Below, piece after piece: positions 48,801 through 56,300 of a stretch of DNA of 64,000 nucleotides. Where the stretch lies: positions 3,624,097 to 3,688,096 of the forward strand of contig CAXIPT010000005.1 in assembly GCA_964030475.1 (NCBI GenBank), read 5' to 3'. The translations under genes and the position numbers were made by a program. Each line of letters opens with the position of its first letter. Position 1 is the first letter of the stretch. This stretch comes from Tethya wilhelma (Eukaryota; Porifera; Demospongiae; Tethyida; Tethyidae). The notes under the pieces are model-generated. The model did no database searches. It saw only the letters and a list, made by a program, of their open reading frames with translations, and was not told the origin of the DNA.

Positions 48801-49767
48801 ATTACTTGACCTCCAGGCAAAATCTGAAAATTTGGATACAAAAAGAAGAGTTTTTACCACTAATTCTTTATGACTGTCAGAATAATACATGTAGTAGTGG
48901 CCATTCTTTTAGTGCCAATTGTCAGGGATTGTCAGGAATTGTCCCTGATCACCCAATAAAGGTGGAACACAACACATTATCAGCCTAGCTAAAGCCTGTG
49001 ACCAAAGGAAAGGGATCTCCATACAGTGTGTATCATAATGGTGTAGGCCTTGATCACACAGATTTGCTAAGCCATGTTGTGGTCATACCCTCAATTTCAA
49101 TGCACCTAAATTTATACTTTAGTGCAAGGCTACACGTACATCCTATACAGAAGAAAGCAGAATACAAAATGACAATAAACACATTCCCAGTACTAAACCT
49201 TGCTTTTCTGCCTCACCATGCAATAGAGCACCTGCAATTGACATCATCAAAAACTAGCTGTACTTTGAAGCTGCACTAGAGTTAATTTTTCCCATAGAGC
49301 AGTGATCATGTTATCAGTATATATGTTATCCCCATGTTATCGTTTTGCCATACTGGATGTATGTATATAGGAGCATGGATTATAGCTTACGGGACATTTA
49401 TCCATGATAAGCTAGAACAAGTATTCGACAGCCATGGTAAAGACTTCCACCAGTCCATGATACACAATTAGGGGAGGGGGGCTCTAATTAGAATCAATAC
49501 CATAAAAGCCTCTGAGACTTATCCTTGGATGCTGATTACAAACACATTGGCTGAATTACAGGACTAGTTTTGAAATGTAACTAATTAATGTTAATTAAAC
49601 CGTGTCAGGAGAATAGTTCGTATTTTGGGAATAATGGACAAACTGAGTCTCTGCTGATAAGAATTTATAATTATAAGATATTGATAATCAAGTACCTCTT
49701 TTGCAGTTGAAAACCTCTTTTTAAGACCAGATATGTGCTTCTCCACTTGCTCTTTGGAGAGTCCCAT
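21889..49767 (-). CDS. RANBP2: RANBP2/NUP358-like nucleoporin, 29 exons
   Basis: Exons, 5' to 3' on the minus strand: 49767-49696, 43296-43229, 43151-43110, 41150-41079, 40870-40830, 40459-40410, 39518-39456, 39115-39059, 37715-37652, 37595-37495, 37123-37096, 36671-36542, 36479-36296, 36113-35972, 35709-35633, 35254-35210, 34645-34601, 34532-34454, 34107-34024, 33947-33850, 33486-33302, 33218-33122, 33063-33013, 31824-31582, 31042-30911, 30634-30562, 29399-29308, 29238-29131, 28803-21889. All phases agree; the sum is about 3,145 residues. RANBP2 forms cytoplasmic filaments of the nuclear pore and binds Ran-GTP. The first 700 residues match its TPR/alpha-helical region (GFEFAKLCFKVGKYEDA, SIELKEQKELILTVARLQ, DSLPWQSCVLETAEKYYLHL, SHYWTIICNL). 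The last exon encodes five RanBDs, three zinc fingers and a repeat tail. No cyclophilin domain is present. One small TPR exon between 39059 and 37715 could be missing. Confidence 0.9.
21930..23120 (-). repeat. In-frame Ser/Thr-rich coding minisatellite (RANBP2-like tail)
   Basis: Roughly 27 tandem copies of a 14-residue unit of the form STQESTTSPSETQV (42 bp), with a recurrent longer variant that adds FQV and one more residue (54 bp). The units differ mainly by synonymous or conservative changes and remain in frame to a stop at 21889. The region occupies the C-terminal end where vertebrate RANBP2 has its cyclophilin domain. Because the unit length is a multiple of three, the complementary strand is also open (21899-23500). 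Confidence 0.93.
23355..23445 (-). other. RanBP2-type zinc finger 3
   Basis: LSWECTVCFVKNDPENQYCC followed by ACKAPN. This is the last recognisable domain before the repeat tail. Confidence 0.9.
23500..23930 (-). other. Ran-binding domain 5
   Basis: Starts ADIQFEPLISLPE and includes LFVHRAKLFRFD, QWKERGVGDLKILRH, MRREQILKICCNHYI and LAVRFKHTATAQEF. Canonical. Confidence 0.92.
24180..24315 (-). other. Acidic LPKSFY-CPGCRGC cassette, copy 2
   Basis: Second copy of the cassette near 25840: FLFEEMPDVELIERATKF then MLPKSFYLYEK and CPGCRGCLTD. It follows divergent RanBD4 and precedes RanBD5, so each copy follows a RanBD, suggesting duplication of a RanBD-plus-cassette module. Confidence 0.75.
24440..24810 (-). 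other. Divergent Ran-binding domain 4
   Basis: The register of a RanBD is kept (VFSCTAELLYQD, WTFKGCGTMKILKD, FTLCSHPITSLM, YCIKFQEQLSAEKFKENF), but KERG is replaced by TFKG, and the usual MRR-QVLK strand reads MTQAESKPFTLC. The basic residues that contact Ran are largely lost, so Ran binding is doubtful. The vertebrate paralogue also varies between RanBDs, but I cannot say from sequence alone whether this one is equivalent to any of them. Confidence 0.7.
25010..25105 (-). other. RanBP2-type zinc finger 2
   Basis: GSWYCDVCYVQNPSLQERCS followed by ACGAAKP, with all four cysteines present. It follows RanBD3. Confidence 0.92.
25170..25590 (-). other. Ran-binding domain 3
   Basis: Starts ADVQFEPLVTLPE and includes LFSHRAKLYRF, MWKERGVGDIKIL, MRRDQVLKVCCNHSI and FAVRFKHSDSAQKF. 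Canonical. Confidence 0.92.
25840..25985 (-). other. Acidic LPETFY-CPGCRGC cassette, copy 1
   Basis: An acidic run (NDDDDDVQITGIEF) leads into ATKFMLPETFYNYEK and then CPGCRGCLQD. The acidic-then-LPxTF part resembles the segment that follows RanBDs in vertebrate RANBP2 (consensus remembered as DDDV..LPPTFF). The CPGCRGC cysteine cluster after it is not something I recognise from that family. A second copy lies near 24180-24310. Confidence 0.75.
26060..26480 (-). other. Ran-binding domain 2
   Basis: Starts VYFKPLVSLEE and includes VLFSHRARLYRFD, WKEKGVGNIKILKH and MRREQVLKVCCNHYL. It looks canonical. It is preceded by two tandem Ser/Thr-rich spacers (about 26500-27010) that are near repeats of one another (TFSTTLPSSV, APTT[LV]FA). 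Confidence 0.92.
27240..27335 (-). other. RanBP2-type zinc finger 1
   Basis: GSWSCDTCYVVNDSSAPNCV followed by ACNSK: the W-x-C-x2-C ... C-x2-C pattern of RanBP2 zinc fingers. It follows RanBD1, as the first zinc fingers do in vertebrate RANBP2. Confidence 0.92.
27430..27835 (-). other. Ran-binding domain 1 of the RANBP2-like protein
   Basis: Begins DIDFTPIVSLP and runs through VLFSSRAKLYRYD, WKERGVGDMKILKH, RLVMRRDQVLKLCCNHYI and LAIKFKQPETAKLF. All hallmarks of a canonical RanBD1 fold are present: the EE-E-LF entry, the WKERG(V/I)G turn and the MRR-QVLK-C-NH strand. Confidence 0.93.
29563..29769. mobile_element. MITE, TACCGTATA family copy 2
   Basis: Left end TACCGTATAGCGGGAAATTT, right end AAAATTTCCCGCTATACGT; about 207 bp; internal 'acgaaaattaaaactacgaa' repeats. 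It lies in the intron between the RANBP2-like exons ending at 29399 and starting at 30562. Confidence 0.85.
30036..30102. repeat. (GAA)n microsatellite
   Basis: About 22 pure AGA/GAA units in a RANBP2-like intron. They generate an artefactual poly-Arg open frame on the plus strand. Confidence 0.95.
30108..30330. repeat. Dispersed repeat X, copy 1
   Basis: This segment (aaaattggaggtttggca ... ccaagtgctcag ... tatgtaccc) reappears in reverse at 59760-59970, and in part at about 58540-58690, 62240-62300 and 62985-63075. There is no coding potential. Confidence 0.75.
30683..30893. mobile_element. MITE, TACCGTATA family copy 3
   Basis: Left end TACCATATAGCGGGTAAATT, right end AAATTTACCTGCTATACAGTA; about 211 bp, in the intron just 17 bases from a RANBP2-like exon. 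The ends are slightly more diverged than in copy 2. Confidence 0.75.
31825..33012 (-). other. RANBP2-like intron without recognised content
   Basis: This 1.2-kb intron lies between the exons at 33013-33063 and 31582-31824. It is AT-rich with no long open frame and no repeat that I can pair elsewhere in the window. The 540-bp intron 31043-31581 is similar. Confidence 0.5.
37166..37442. mobile_element. TTAA-flanked MITE 1
   Basis: Long near-perfect inverted ends, AGGAACTGTGTCACTATATA then AGCGGTGTTTTGTT, enclose about 200 bp. A TTAA lies directly outside each end (37162-37165 and 37443-37446). TTAA targets are typical of piggyBac-type elements, but the terminal bases are not the usual CCC, so the family is uncertain. 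Confidence 0.85.
37716..39058 (-). other. RANBP2-like intron containing a TTAA MITE
   Basis: This intron lies between the exons at 39059-39115 and 37652-37715. It contains the MITE at 38020-38406. Comparison with the vertebrate protein suggests that a stretch of about 15 residues here could be encoded by an exon that I did not find; the flanking phases allow a direct join. Confidence 0.5.
38020..38406. mobile_element. TTAA-flanked MITE 2
   Basis: Inverted ends AGGTGCTATTGCACGGAAG and CTTCCGTGCAATAGCACCT, flanked by TTAA at 38016-38019 and 38407-38410. About 387 bp. The interior holds small open frames only (for example 38274-38477 plus), which I do not regard as genes. Confidence 0.87.
41752..41961. 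mobile_element. MITE, TACCGTATA family copy 4
   Basis: Left end TATACCGTATACCACTTAAT, right end AATTAAGCGGTATACGGTA; about 210 bp; interior copies of 'ttttcgcgga'. It lies in the RANBP2-like intron between the exons at 41079-41150 and 43110-43151. Confidence 0.82.
43218..44815. repeat. 1,598-bp exact duplicate, copy 1 (end of contig)
   Basis: Every base that I compared is identical to 44817-46414. The segment includes RANBP2-like exon 2 (43229-43296), a repeat of the (CA)n-associated family (43440-43760), and the left end plus first 62 codons of the transposase of the downstream transposon (TIR at 44494-44544, ATG at 44629). It stops dead at the N at 44816. Confidence 0.95.
44816..44816. other. 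Assembly join (single N) between overlapping contigs
   Basis: A single N separates two identical 1,598-bp stretches: the end of the left contig and the start of the right contig. This is what an uncollapsed overlap looks like, so the sequence here is probably over-represented by 1,599 bases. Confidence 0.9.
44817..46414. repeat. 1,598-bp exact duplicate, copy 2 (start of contig)
   Basis: Second copy of 43218-44815. It carries an identical RANBP2-like exon 2 at 44828-44895 and continues without a break into the complete transposon. Only one of the two exon copies should be counted in the gene model. Confidence 0.95.
46093..46143 (+). repeat. Left terminal inverted repeat of the transposon
   Basis: 51 bases, identical in reverse complement to 48383-48433. 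It contains an internal palindrome-like GCGCAAGCGC segment. The first codon of the transposase lies 84 bases inside it. A copy produced by the contig overlap is at 44494-44544. Confidence 0.95.
46228..47220 (+). CDS. DD34E transposase (IS630/Tc1/mariner superfamily)
   Basis: 330 residues, single exon, intact. It should cut and rejoin the element's ends at TA targets. An N-terminal helix-turn-helix (residues 27-50, SIKKVAQSMCVSESTVWRIV) is followed by a second DNA-binding helical segment (84-125, SVSTLCRTLKKLGFTRKKL). The DDE_3-type catalytic core shows D153 in FIDETGCD, D240 in VILDNCSIHH and E275 in YSPDLMPIEQCFNKVK; 34 residues separate the last two, the DD34E spacing of Tc1-like enzymes. 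I chose ATG 46228 because the HTH follows closely and the TIR ends 84 bases upstream. An identical start appears at 44629 but is cut by the assembly N after about 62 codons and is not a second gene. Confidence 0.93.
   Translation: MSEPGRTKAYQDDLRWRIVWHRLVNNYSIKKVAQSMCVSESTVWRIVDRFERTGSVTKSPATSRTHGLHEHDELLLIQMVCEKPSIYLREVQARLYEETGTDVSVSTLCRTLKKLGFTRKKLKYIASQRCDILRAEYQAEVSLYNSDMFVFIDETGCDRKNARRKFGYSIRGTPATTYKFLSRGKRYSAIGIMTTSALLDCYVVEGTVNGDVFYQFVQSSLLPQLLPYNGCNPNSIVILDNCSIHHLPEVVELIRSVGALVVYLPPYSPDLMPIEQCFNKVKQWLLEHDAAFQATDNPSMLILAAFASVTPSDCLAWSMDCGYVTDGIMI
47270..48298 (-). CDS. Transposon accessory protein of unknown function, SHOCT-like C-terminus
   Basis: 342 residues, single exon, intact, inside the transposon and convergent with the transposase (49 bases between stop codons). 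I do not recognise the protein as a whole. Visible parts: a Tyr/Pro-rich start; a compact segment at 72-162 (YSYTLKVINPKKKSVFELVR ... FDVGYYKGRG ... SELRLWCDG) that could be a ubiquitin-like or PB1-like beta-grasp; basic, NLS-like KRKNE and ASKRQQ (177-196); a conserved-looking helix at 213-243 (KYTAAQLRLWANMLQVG then PPSVPMF); and a final helical hairpin at 303-342 (QLHQLLELTAITKEEYEQQK) that matches the SHOCT pattern of an oligomerisation tail. Location between intact TIRs suggests a role in transposition or its control, but that is inference; a captured host gene is the alternative. Confidence 0.85.
   Translation of the reverse strand: MAPFLQEPRSLSGTRVVMQRDMAWYYGCYGYPYEEDRYSMAPFNPSRYPEASDSPPQVQSAPRLGSDVSEKYSYTLKVINPKKKSVFELVRFDRSDKFKTMLELRLHIVREFENLVPGTTTFDVGYYKGRGSEKVTLHNENCIKGMYDAYKDQSELRLWCDGCLQSDESVSATCSGRKRKNECGDPTKPASKRQQNRDEVDEIFATLQEKHSSKYTAAQLRLWANMLQVGTHKDYGEPPSVPMFGITKKTSPKTNLTEALSSVAEGFMRAIKTPTNTQSPPKAASTSRPLNEMGVSPGKCATLRSEYIQQIKQLHQLLELTAITKEEYEQQKENILRKMQEL
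48383..48433 (-). repeat. Right terminal inverted repeat of the transposon
   Basis: 51 bases, identical in reverse complement to the left TIR. The first codon of the accessory gene lies 84 bases inside it, the same distance as for the transposase on the other side. Confidence 0.95.
48436..49695 (-). other. Rest of RANBP2-like intron 1
   Basis: No gene is supported. The segment includes a 'ccccaggctctcccctttc' repeat module near 48690-48750, shared with 56735 and 56905, and otherwise unique AT-rich sequence up to the exon 1 donor at 49695. Confidence 0.5.
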
Positions 49768-49929
49768 CTCCAATTTTATGCACGTGACACAACAGCCAAA
49801 ATTTTTAACTCTGTCTAAACCTCCTTGGTCCAGGTTCAACGTTCAGTCCCCATGCCCCAGCTGAATCCCAGCGGAGTACGAGCCCGGAGGTGATTTCAGG
49901 TTGAGAAAACAAGCAAATCTTACACTACC
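49768..49929. promoter_or_regulatory. Bidirectional promoter, RANBP2-like / MRPL36
   Basis: Only 162 bases separate the RANBP2-like start codon (minus) from the MRPL36 start codon (plus). The interval is richer in G and C than its surroundings (cccagcggagtacgagcccg) and has no clear TATA box. It must hold both 5' UTRs and a shared promoter unless undetected upstream exons exist. Confidence 0.6.
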
Positions 49930-50172
49930 ATGTTGTTACAAGGTCTGGGAAGAGTTGTTTTTCGCTGCTGTTCTCAAAATAGTGCAATAAACTTGTTGTC
50001 TTACCCCTTCAAGAGACAAAGCGAACAATTTGTAATCATGAACCCCTTTCGAACTTACAAAGTGAAGTCTTCTCTAAAGCTTAGGTGTCCTGCGTGTAGA
50101 TTTGTCAAAAGAAAGGGAAGTGTGCGTGTTGTCTGTTCTAAGAAACCAAGACATAAACAACGTCAAGGATGA
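49930..50172 (+). CDS. MRPL36: Mitochondrial large-subunit ribosomal protein bL36m
   Basis: 80 residues, single exon. Residues 44-80 are a bacterial-type bL36 ([20 protein letters not shown] then [15 protein letters not shown]) with the zinc ligands C53, C56, C69 and H75 at the family spacing C-x2-C-x12-C-x5-H. The first 36 residues ([16 protein letters not shown]...) are hydrophobic and basic with one acidic residue, as expected of a mitochondrial import presequence, so I keep ATG 49930 over the internal ATG at 50038. bL36 binds 23S-type rRNA in the mitoribosome near the peptidyl-transferase region. It is divergent from the RANBP2-like gene and 333 bases upstream of the DZIP1-like start. Confidence 0.95.
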   Translation: MLLQGLGRVVFRCCSQNSAINLLSYPFKRQSEQFVIMNPFRTYKVKSSLKLRCPACRFVKRKGSVRVVCSKKPRHKQRQG

Positions 50173-50505
50173 AATCCAGTGGGAGGAGCCAATCTAGACT
50201 ACAATTTCAGTGTTTCATGTTCAATTTCCATACATTAGTTGAGTATCTCTATCGCAACAGGAAAAATACTCTGCTCTGAAGCAACGTAACTTTACATGTA
50301 TTCAGTATACAAATCAGCTGTAGCTCTAATGTCTATGCTCTCAAATTATCATTGACATGATATGCGGATGTGCGCGTGGGAACCGTTTGCGTGATTAGAG
50401 GGTGGGGTTAACTAGATGTTGGCATGGTATCCAGGTTATTGGCGGTAAATTTTCTGTCTCGACCTTTTGACCAACTTTAGCCAAGCGTCTACAGCTATAC
50501 CTGAA

Positions 50506-51924
50506 ATGGATTCACTCCAAGTAAAAACTGGTAAATATTTAGCACTATCCCTAAGAATATAGAAAATCTATAAATTCCTTCCCATTTTATGTTCACCCGG
50601 TTCTCAGGATCAACGTTTGTTTTTAGGAAACGGTGGGGTGATATTGATTGGAGGAATATTGGTAAGTAAAGGTAGAGAGTATAATGGTGATGTTGGTGAG
50701 CAAGCTCATTGCCAGGATTCTCAAAATTGTGGCGCTGGGGTTGCTCAAGTTTTGTATTTGGCTTTGCATGCACCTTATTTCACTGGTAGATACATTACAG
50801 ATGTGGTTGGCTATGTTGTTGTTTTTTTAGTGAGAAATGGCTTCGATCTAATTTTATTTTTTGGTTATTGCAATGTGTGTGTCCTGGTTCACTTAGCAGC
50901 TGCCTTCAGGTTGAGAATGTTTGCAAATTTTGGGGTGTGGTTCACATAGCAGATACCTTTTGCAAGGGGTGGTCAAGACCATACCCACTGTTTCAATCCC
51001 ACGCTTTCAATCAACAGTCAAAGGTCACGAGCTACAGAAAGCATGATTTAGCTGAGTCAATTTATCACGATCAAAGCCTTCGGAAAGTGGTGTGATCATA
51101 GATAATACATTCCCCGCACCGAGATTGGAAACACGCATCATGTGAGCTAATACCTCCATACAAACACCCACGGCTAGTCCCACCCTCACACAAGCACAGG
51201 GAAAAAGGGGTCTGGTATGCTACATCCAAATTCTTATAGAAGCTGAAAAAGTATTTCAGTATGAGTACAAGAAAACTTGAGAGGACTGCTATTTTTTCAT
51301 TGAATACAGTATGCTCTTACCCATCTCTTTACTGCTACATACTAAAAATCTGAAACGTCTGACGCATGTCCATGCATTCATTATTTTAGCAAAATTGGAC
51401 AAATCAAATTTTGATCCCGGTCATGGGTGTTAGTAAAGTGGATATGGTTGTGACACCCCTTGCTTTTGTAAAGCTTTTAGGCCTTGACCCTTGATCACAC
51501 CATAGATAATATATTCCCTGCACCGGGATTGGAAACAGGCCCATTCGCGCACAGTTTGTGCGGGCTTCCCGCAAAAGACGGAAGTACAACTATTTGTGGG
51601 TGGAGCTTAATATAAGTGGGTTTTATTTAGAATTCAGTACTGGAGCTGTGCTTCTCAGACAGAGAGACCCTCCTGTTGGCCAGTGACTGCAAGACTTAAG
51701 ATTTTTGTTGCTTAATTTTTACATTGCAATAAGTAGTTACTGCAAATCACAAGTTAGTTGCAAGGCAATATTTAGCGTTTAGAGCGATGGATAATCTTCC
51801 TTCATACATGATAACATTATTAATTGTTGCAGTAAAAATCCAAAATTTGAGAGTGACTCTACTTCCAGACAAGAACAAAATGATTCATGAAAACATTCAA
51901 GCCAATCAGATTGCAGAATTCAAG
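50506..51924 (+). CDS. DZIP1: DZIP1-like protein, N-terminal exons (piece 1 of 3)
   Basis: Three exons join in phase: 50506-50530, 50608-50661 and 51833-51924, reading MDSLQVKTGSTFVFRKRWGD, then IDWRNIVKIQNLRV, then NKMIHENIQANQIAEFK. The F-x-F-R-x-R ... IDWR-x-I ... RV ... (L/I)xEN(I/V) pattern matches the conserved N-terminal region of DZIP1/DZIP1L as I remember it. The next exon expected from the family, which leads into HSQ-YLT, is not on this strand downstream; the following coding piece is found at 63610-61916 on the minus strand. DZIP1 proteins act at the ciliary base and in Hedgehog signalling. The first short exon rests only on phase and a good donor. Confidence 0.68.
51160..51235 (+). 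repeat. 76-bp inverted repeat, left arm
   Basis: Exact reverse complement of 51994-52069. The two arms lie 758 bases apart and enclose DZIP1-like exon 3. Just left of it, text at about 51095-51133 (gataatacattccccgcaccg) recurs directly at about 51500-51538. Confidence 0.92.
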
Positions 51925-51993
51925 GTTTCACATGATGTTCAATAGAAGTGCGCGTGATTGTCATATAGGATGAATGCTGACTCAGCAAGAACC

Positions 51994-52069
51994 AAGAATT
52001 TGGATGTAGCATACCAGACCCCTTTTTCCCTGTGCTTGTGTGAGGGTGGGACTAGCCGTGGGTGTTTGT
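51994..52069 (-). repeat. 76-bp inverted repeat, right arm, ending at a contig join
   Basis: Exact reverse complement of 51160-51235; its last base abuts the N at 52070. It may be a genuine repeat that stopped the assembler or a chimeric fold-back at a contig end. Confidence 0.9.
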
Positions 52070-52070
52070 N
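52070..52070. other. Assembly join (single N), suspected wrong
   Basis: DZIP1-like exons to the left encode the N-terminus and those to the right encode the C-terminal half; the middle of the protein is missing here and appears elsewhere (61916-63610) on the other strand. Confidence 0.75.
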
Positions 52071-53317
52071 AGTGTGTGTGTGTGTGTGTGTGTGTTTGTC
52101 TGCTACTAGATAATCTGAAGAATGGTAGCTCCATTGTCCAAATGGAAGGTATACTTACGTTCATGAATCGAAATTGTCTTGAAAGTGGTTTGTAGAATCT
52201 TGCAAAATGCTGTAGTTTCTGAGATTGGAGGCTTTTGTGTTTCTCTGAGTGCTTAGCTTCGAAACTACACCCATCAATCTCGCCCCATATAGTGCATTAT
52301 CTAGAAACAGTACTTACATCATGAATCATACACTCCCAAACTCTTAGAAGGACTTGAGTTTGGCTGGCTTAGCTGCTTGGTCAGGTTAGCACTTCAATGA
52401 TTGCAAGTTGAATATAATGAGATCATATTTTGTGTAGAATTAAGTATCCATCATAGTAGGTTAGTCCTGTGTTTTGTATCAATGCCTGACAAGCATAGAT
52501 AGCTACTGAGCATTGCAAGTACTGCAAGCATCAATGAATTTTTAAATTGACGTTGTTATAACTAGGCTGACCACAAATCAGTACATCCTTGATTACAGAA
52601 GGCTAGAATTTGCTAGGCTTGCATCTCTCAGTGGACCATAGGTCATGCATATGGACATGTTTTAATAGTTATGCATGCTAGTTGAGTGTGCCGAGGCTTA
52701 TGCACTCTAGATACCTTCATTAATATCTGTGTTAAACAACATCTGAGTACATCAGCAATGTATGTAGATGCAATGCTATATATGTACATTATTAACAAAA
52801 TAGCATTACAAAGTAGCAATAGTAGTATGGTGCATTAATTATTTTGTGAAGTCTTTGGTACCTACATATAGTTTCAACCAAATTGTAAATATGTATACTG
52901 AACACATGTAGTCCAAAATAAGCAATATCTGAGGGATACCATGCAGTAAGGAGATGAATGGAAAATGGTCATGTATTAGTATGTGCAAGTCATGTCATAC
53001 ATTGAAATCTGGTGGGGATACAACTAATGTCTATGAAAAGTAGTGTACAATATGTAGTATTATTGTCTGCTCCAATGCTCATGAGTTCTTAGCTCAGTAG
53101 TAAGAGCAATCTTCAACTAAACTAAAATTTGAAAGACTTAGGGTTCAAATCCCATCTACATGTAGATCTAGTGAGTTGTATTGTTGCATGCCATTAACGT
53201 ACCTTAGCATTGATAGATTTTTGTGACATCCACACTTAATTGCATGTATACGTATTACGTTACAGCACATTTAGCTATGGTTACATGGCTGTATTGTGTT
53301 GTTTACCCAAACTACAG

Positions 53318-56300
53318 ATGACAGTATTAACCATTCTGAGGCCAGCAGCAATATCGATGAACAAAAAGATGATGTTGATTATCCTAATCAGAAGCCCTCA
53401 CTGTTGCCCCAGTGTAAGATATTTACTTGATCTCTAACTTTTGTACAGTTAATGGACCAAGTATCCTGACTATCTAATTTACCTTTCAAAACATGAGGTT
53501 CTATACCAAGATCTTAATTGCTGGATGACATGTTACTACTTAGAACTAGGTCTTTCATAGTACTGAGTGCCACCAAATTAGGCCTCGTTTACACAGTAGC
53601 GTTTTCGAATGCGTTTTTGTTTTCTCTTGAAAAACGACTACGTTTTGATTCGCGTTTACACAAGTAGTGAAATACGTCATACGGCGTCACGTAGAGTGCG
53701 CACGTGATAACTTTTGAATCAGCAAAAATTTCACAGAGACAAGAAAAGACTCGCTTTTGAACAAGAAAAACTAAACAAGACGATGAAACTATACTATTTA
53801 GACCAAACGAAGCTCAAACGGAGGTACTAGCTAGCTTTAAAGGCCAAGCGTTTTTGTTTCCAGTTGCGTTTTTGCCGTTTACACGATTGAGCAAAACGTA
53901 TCGTTTTCAAAACGCTCCACTTTGAATTGCGTTTTCAAAACGTTGCGTTTCTGGTTGCGTTTTGGGCGTTTTTGTGTAAACGCAAGCCGGAAACGTATAT
54001 AAAAGTATGCGTTTTCAAACAAAAACGCATCCGTGTAAACGGGGCCTTAGTTGCTTCTATGTATGACAGAGTTTCTTGTAATTACACTATAAGCTTGATT
54101 ATGTACCTTATAGTGGGAATTTTTCGTAGTTTCAAAGTTTGTATAAATAGGTAAATAAGCAGTAGATGTGCCCTTATATTGTGCATAATGCTGTAAGTTA
54201 AATTTTCGTAGTTTTAAATTTGGTATATTCGAAACTCACCTGTAAGGTTTCCTGGTGTCATTAAGCGCTGACTTAAAAAAAATCAATAATCTGCCAAAAC
54301 AATCGTATTTCGGACTGCAGCTCAAAAAAACCCCTGAAACTTATGGTTGAGCTACCAAATCTGGAAATCGAGAAGTTCAATCTTCCTGCTACTCATATTC
54401 CAAATGGCATGGGGACCTGATTGCAAGTATAACTGTCTCTAGCATAGATGTCATATCATCGAGATTGAGCAATCAATAATCAGACACCTGCTTTCACTAT
54501 TTTTACTGAATTCTGCCAGTGAACTTCCACTCAGTGTCACAGGCTTCAGCTAAGCTGCAAGGTCACCAAGTAGTACTGTACTGATATTACATGATTTAGG
54601 TAGCCCATAGGTTTGCTCAATAGCATCTGACAACAGCTGATATAATCATAGCATTGCTCATCTCTGTCTGTGATTTATGCTGCCTCATCACAAGTCAGTT
54701 GCAAGTGACAGAGTGTGCCGCCAAGGCTTGTGCACCACCAGTGCCTTTATTAGTATTGAATCTTACCAGCAAGCGTACTGTTGTGGATCGAATGAAGGTA
54801 CCTACGGTGCATAAGCCTCAGTGCACTCAACTAGCAGGTACAACTAAACTGACATACAACTTTCCAAAAGACCATTAGTACTATGACTGATGCAACAGGG
54901 TTCTCCTATGCAGATGAGGTGCCAGTCAGTCAAGTGCAGGCTATAAGAAATTCCAACCTGCAATCAAGGATGTATTGTGTGGCCGCCCCAGAGCTGTGGC
55001 CAGCCTAGTTGTCAGTAATAATTTCTGAAAAACTCAATTTAGAAAATTGATTGAATGCAGATAAAATTTGATGAACAGTTACTTATACCTGCATAACTAA
55101 TGCTTATTTTCAGCCAACCTGACCAGCAACCAGTCACTGAGGCACTGGAAGTTCACTGATGTACAAAATAACACACAACTAGCTAAGTATTATACTAAGT
55201 GTATTATTTCACAAGTTTAACTTGCACTCAATTGAGTTATTTACCAGTCCAAGCAGCTACGTAGTAAGCCAACTGAGCCAAGCTCTGATCAGAGAGAGAC
55301 TGACATGCGCACAAGGTCCAAGCTCTACTGTATTTCTAGATAATGCACACTCTATATCAGGTGTGATCGAACCTATGCATGCAGAAAAGCACAACAGCCT
55401 CAGATCTCAGAAACAACAGCATTTTGTAAGACTCTACACAACCATTGTCTGGATAGTATTGATTGTGACTGCCGTTCTTTAGAAAATCTAATAATAGACA
55501 CACACACAAATTGACTGCCTAATCCTCTGCATGTGCTACACAACTGCTGAGGCTTATCTCATGCAAATTTAAAATAAAAGAATCCCAACTTTTGCTCCTT
55601 ACCCGGAATTGCACAGCTCTAGAGGTTGTTAAAGCACCTGTATCATGCTTGTCTTCATGCAGCTAAGGCTGATTATCAACCCGACTTGATTGAGAGTGTC
55701 AAGAGGGAAACACTGAGTATTTTTGATGATGCACTTCAACAGAGAGGAATTTCTAAAGTATGTAGTGATAATGTTAATAGTCAAATACTTTGTATGCCTT
55801 TTACGAATGTAATCTCAAGGTTGTATCAAAGTTTGCAGCACTATTATTAATTATATATTGCTTTTGCTCTATCTCTACACATATATGTGAAGTATACAAG
55901 AGGACTGAGCAATGTCCAACTTGACATGAAGCTTGGAGCTTTACTACAAGAGAGACAGAGGCGAATAACGGTGTGTGTAGGAGAATTCACTAAAATTCTA
56001 TTTTACAGCTTCTATATTAGTAACTATAATAAAAATTATAATGATTATAGAATCCACTTTAATTGGCATGGATATGGTGAATACCACAAAACCGCAAGCT
56101 TGGAATTTCCATGTATTCTGCTTTTCTAATATTCCCCACCCAAGTAGATATGTATTCAGTACACAAGGATTCAAATGCAAATGTAATATATTAGTACCAA
56201 ATGCCCACAGGAGTACATACAACAGCGCTCAGGAGTACAATCTCATACACGCTGTTACCTAGTCTATTGTGTGGCAGATATATTGGATACGTATAGGCCT

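Larger units (their letters stand above)
51925..53317. other. Region around the 52070 join, no exon found
   Basis: It holds the right arm of the 76-bp inverted repeat, the N at 52070, a GT microsatellite (52072-52095) and a reversed copy of the (CA)n-associated repeat (52100-52260). The central DZIP1-like exons that should lie here are missing. I found no coding segment that continues exon 3. Confidence 0.55.

Noticed and set aside
50495..50773. 92-codon minus-strand open frame with a hydrophobic segment
   Set aside because: It overlaps DZIP1-like exons 1-2 on the plus strand, which have splice phases and family similarity; the minus frame has neither.
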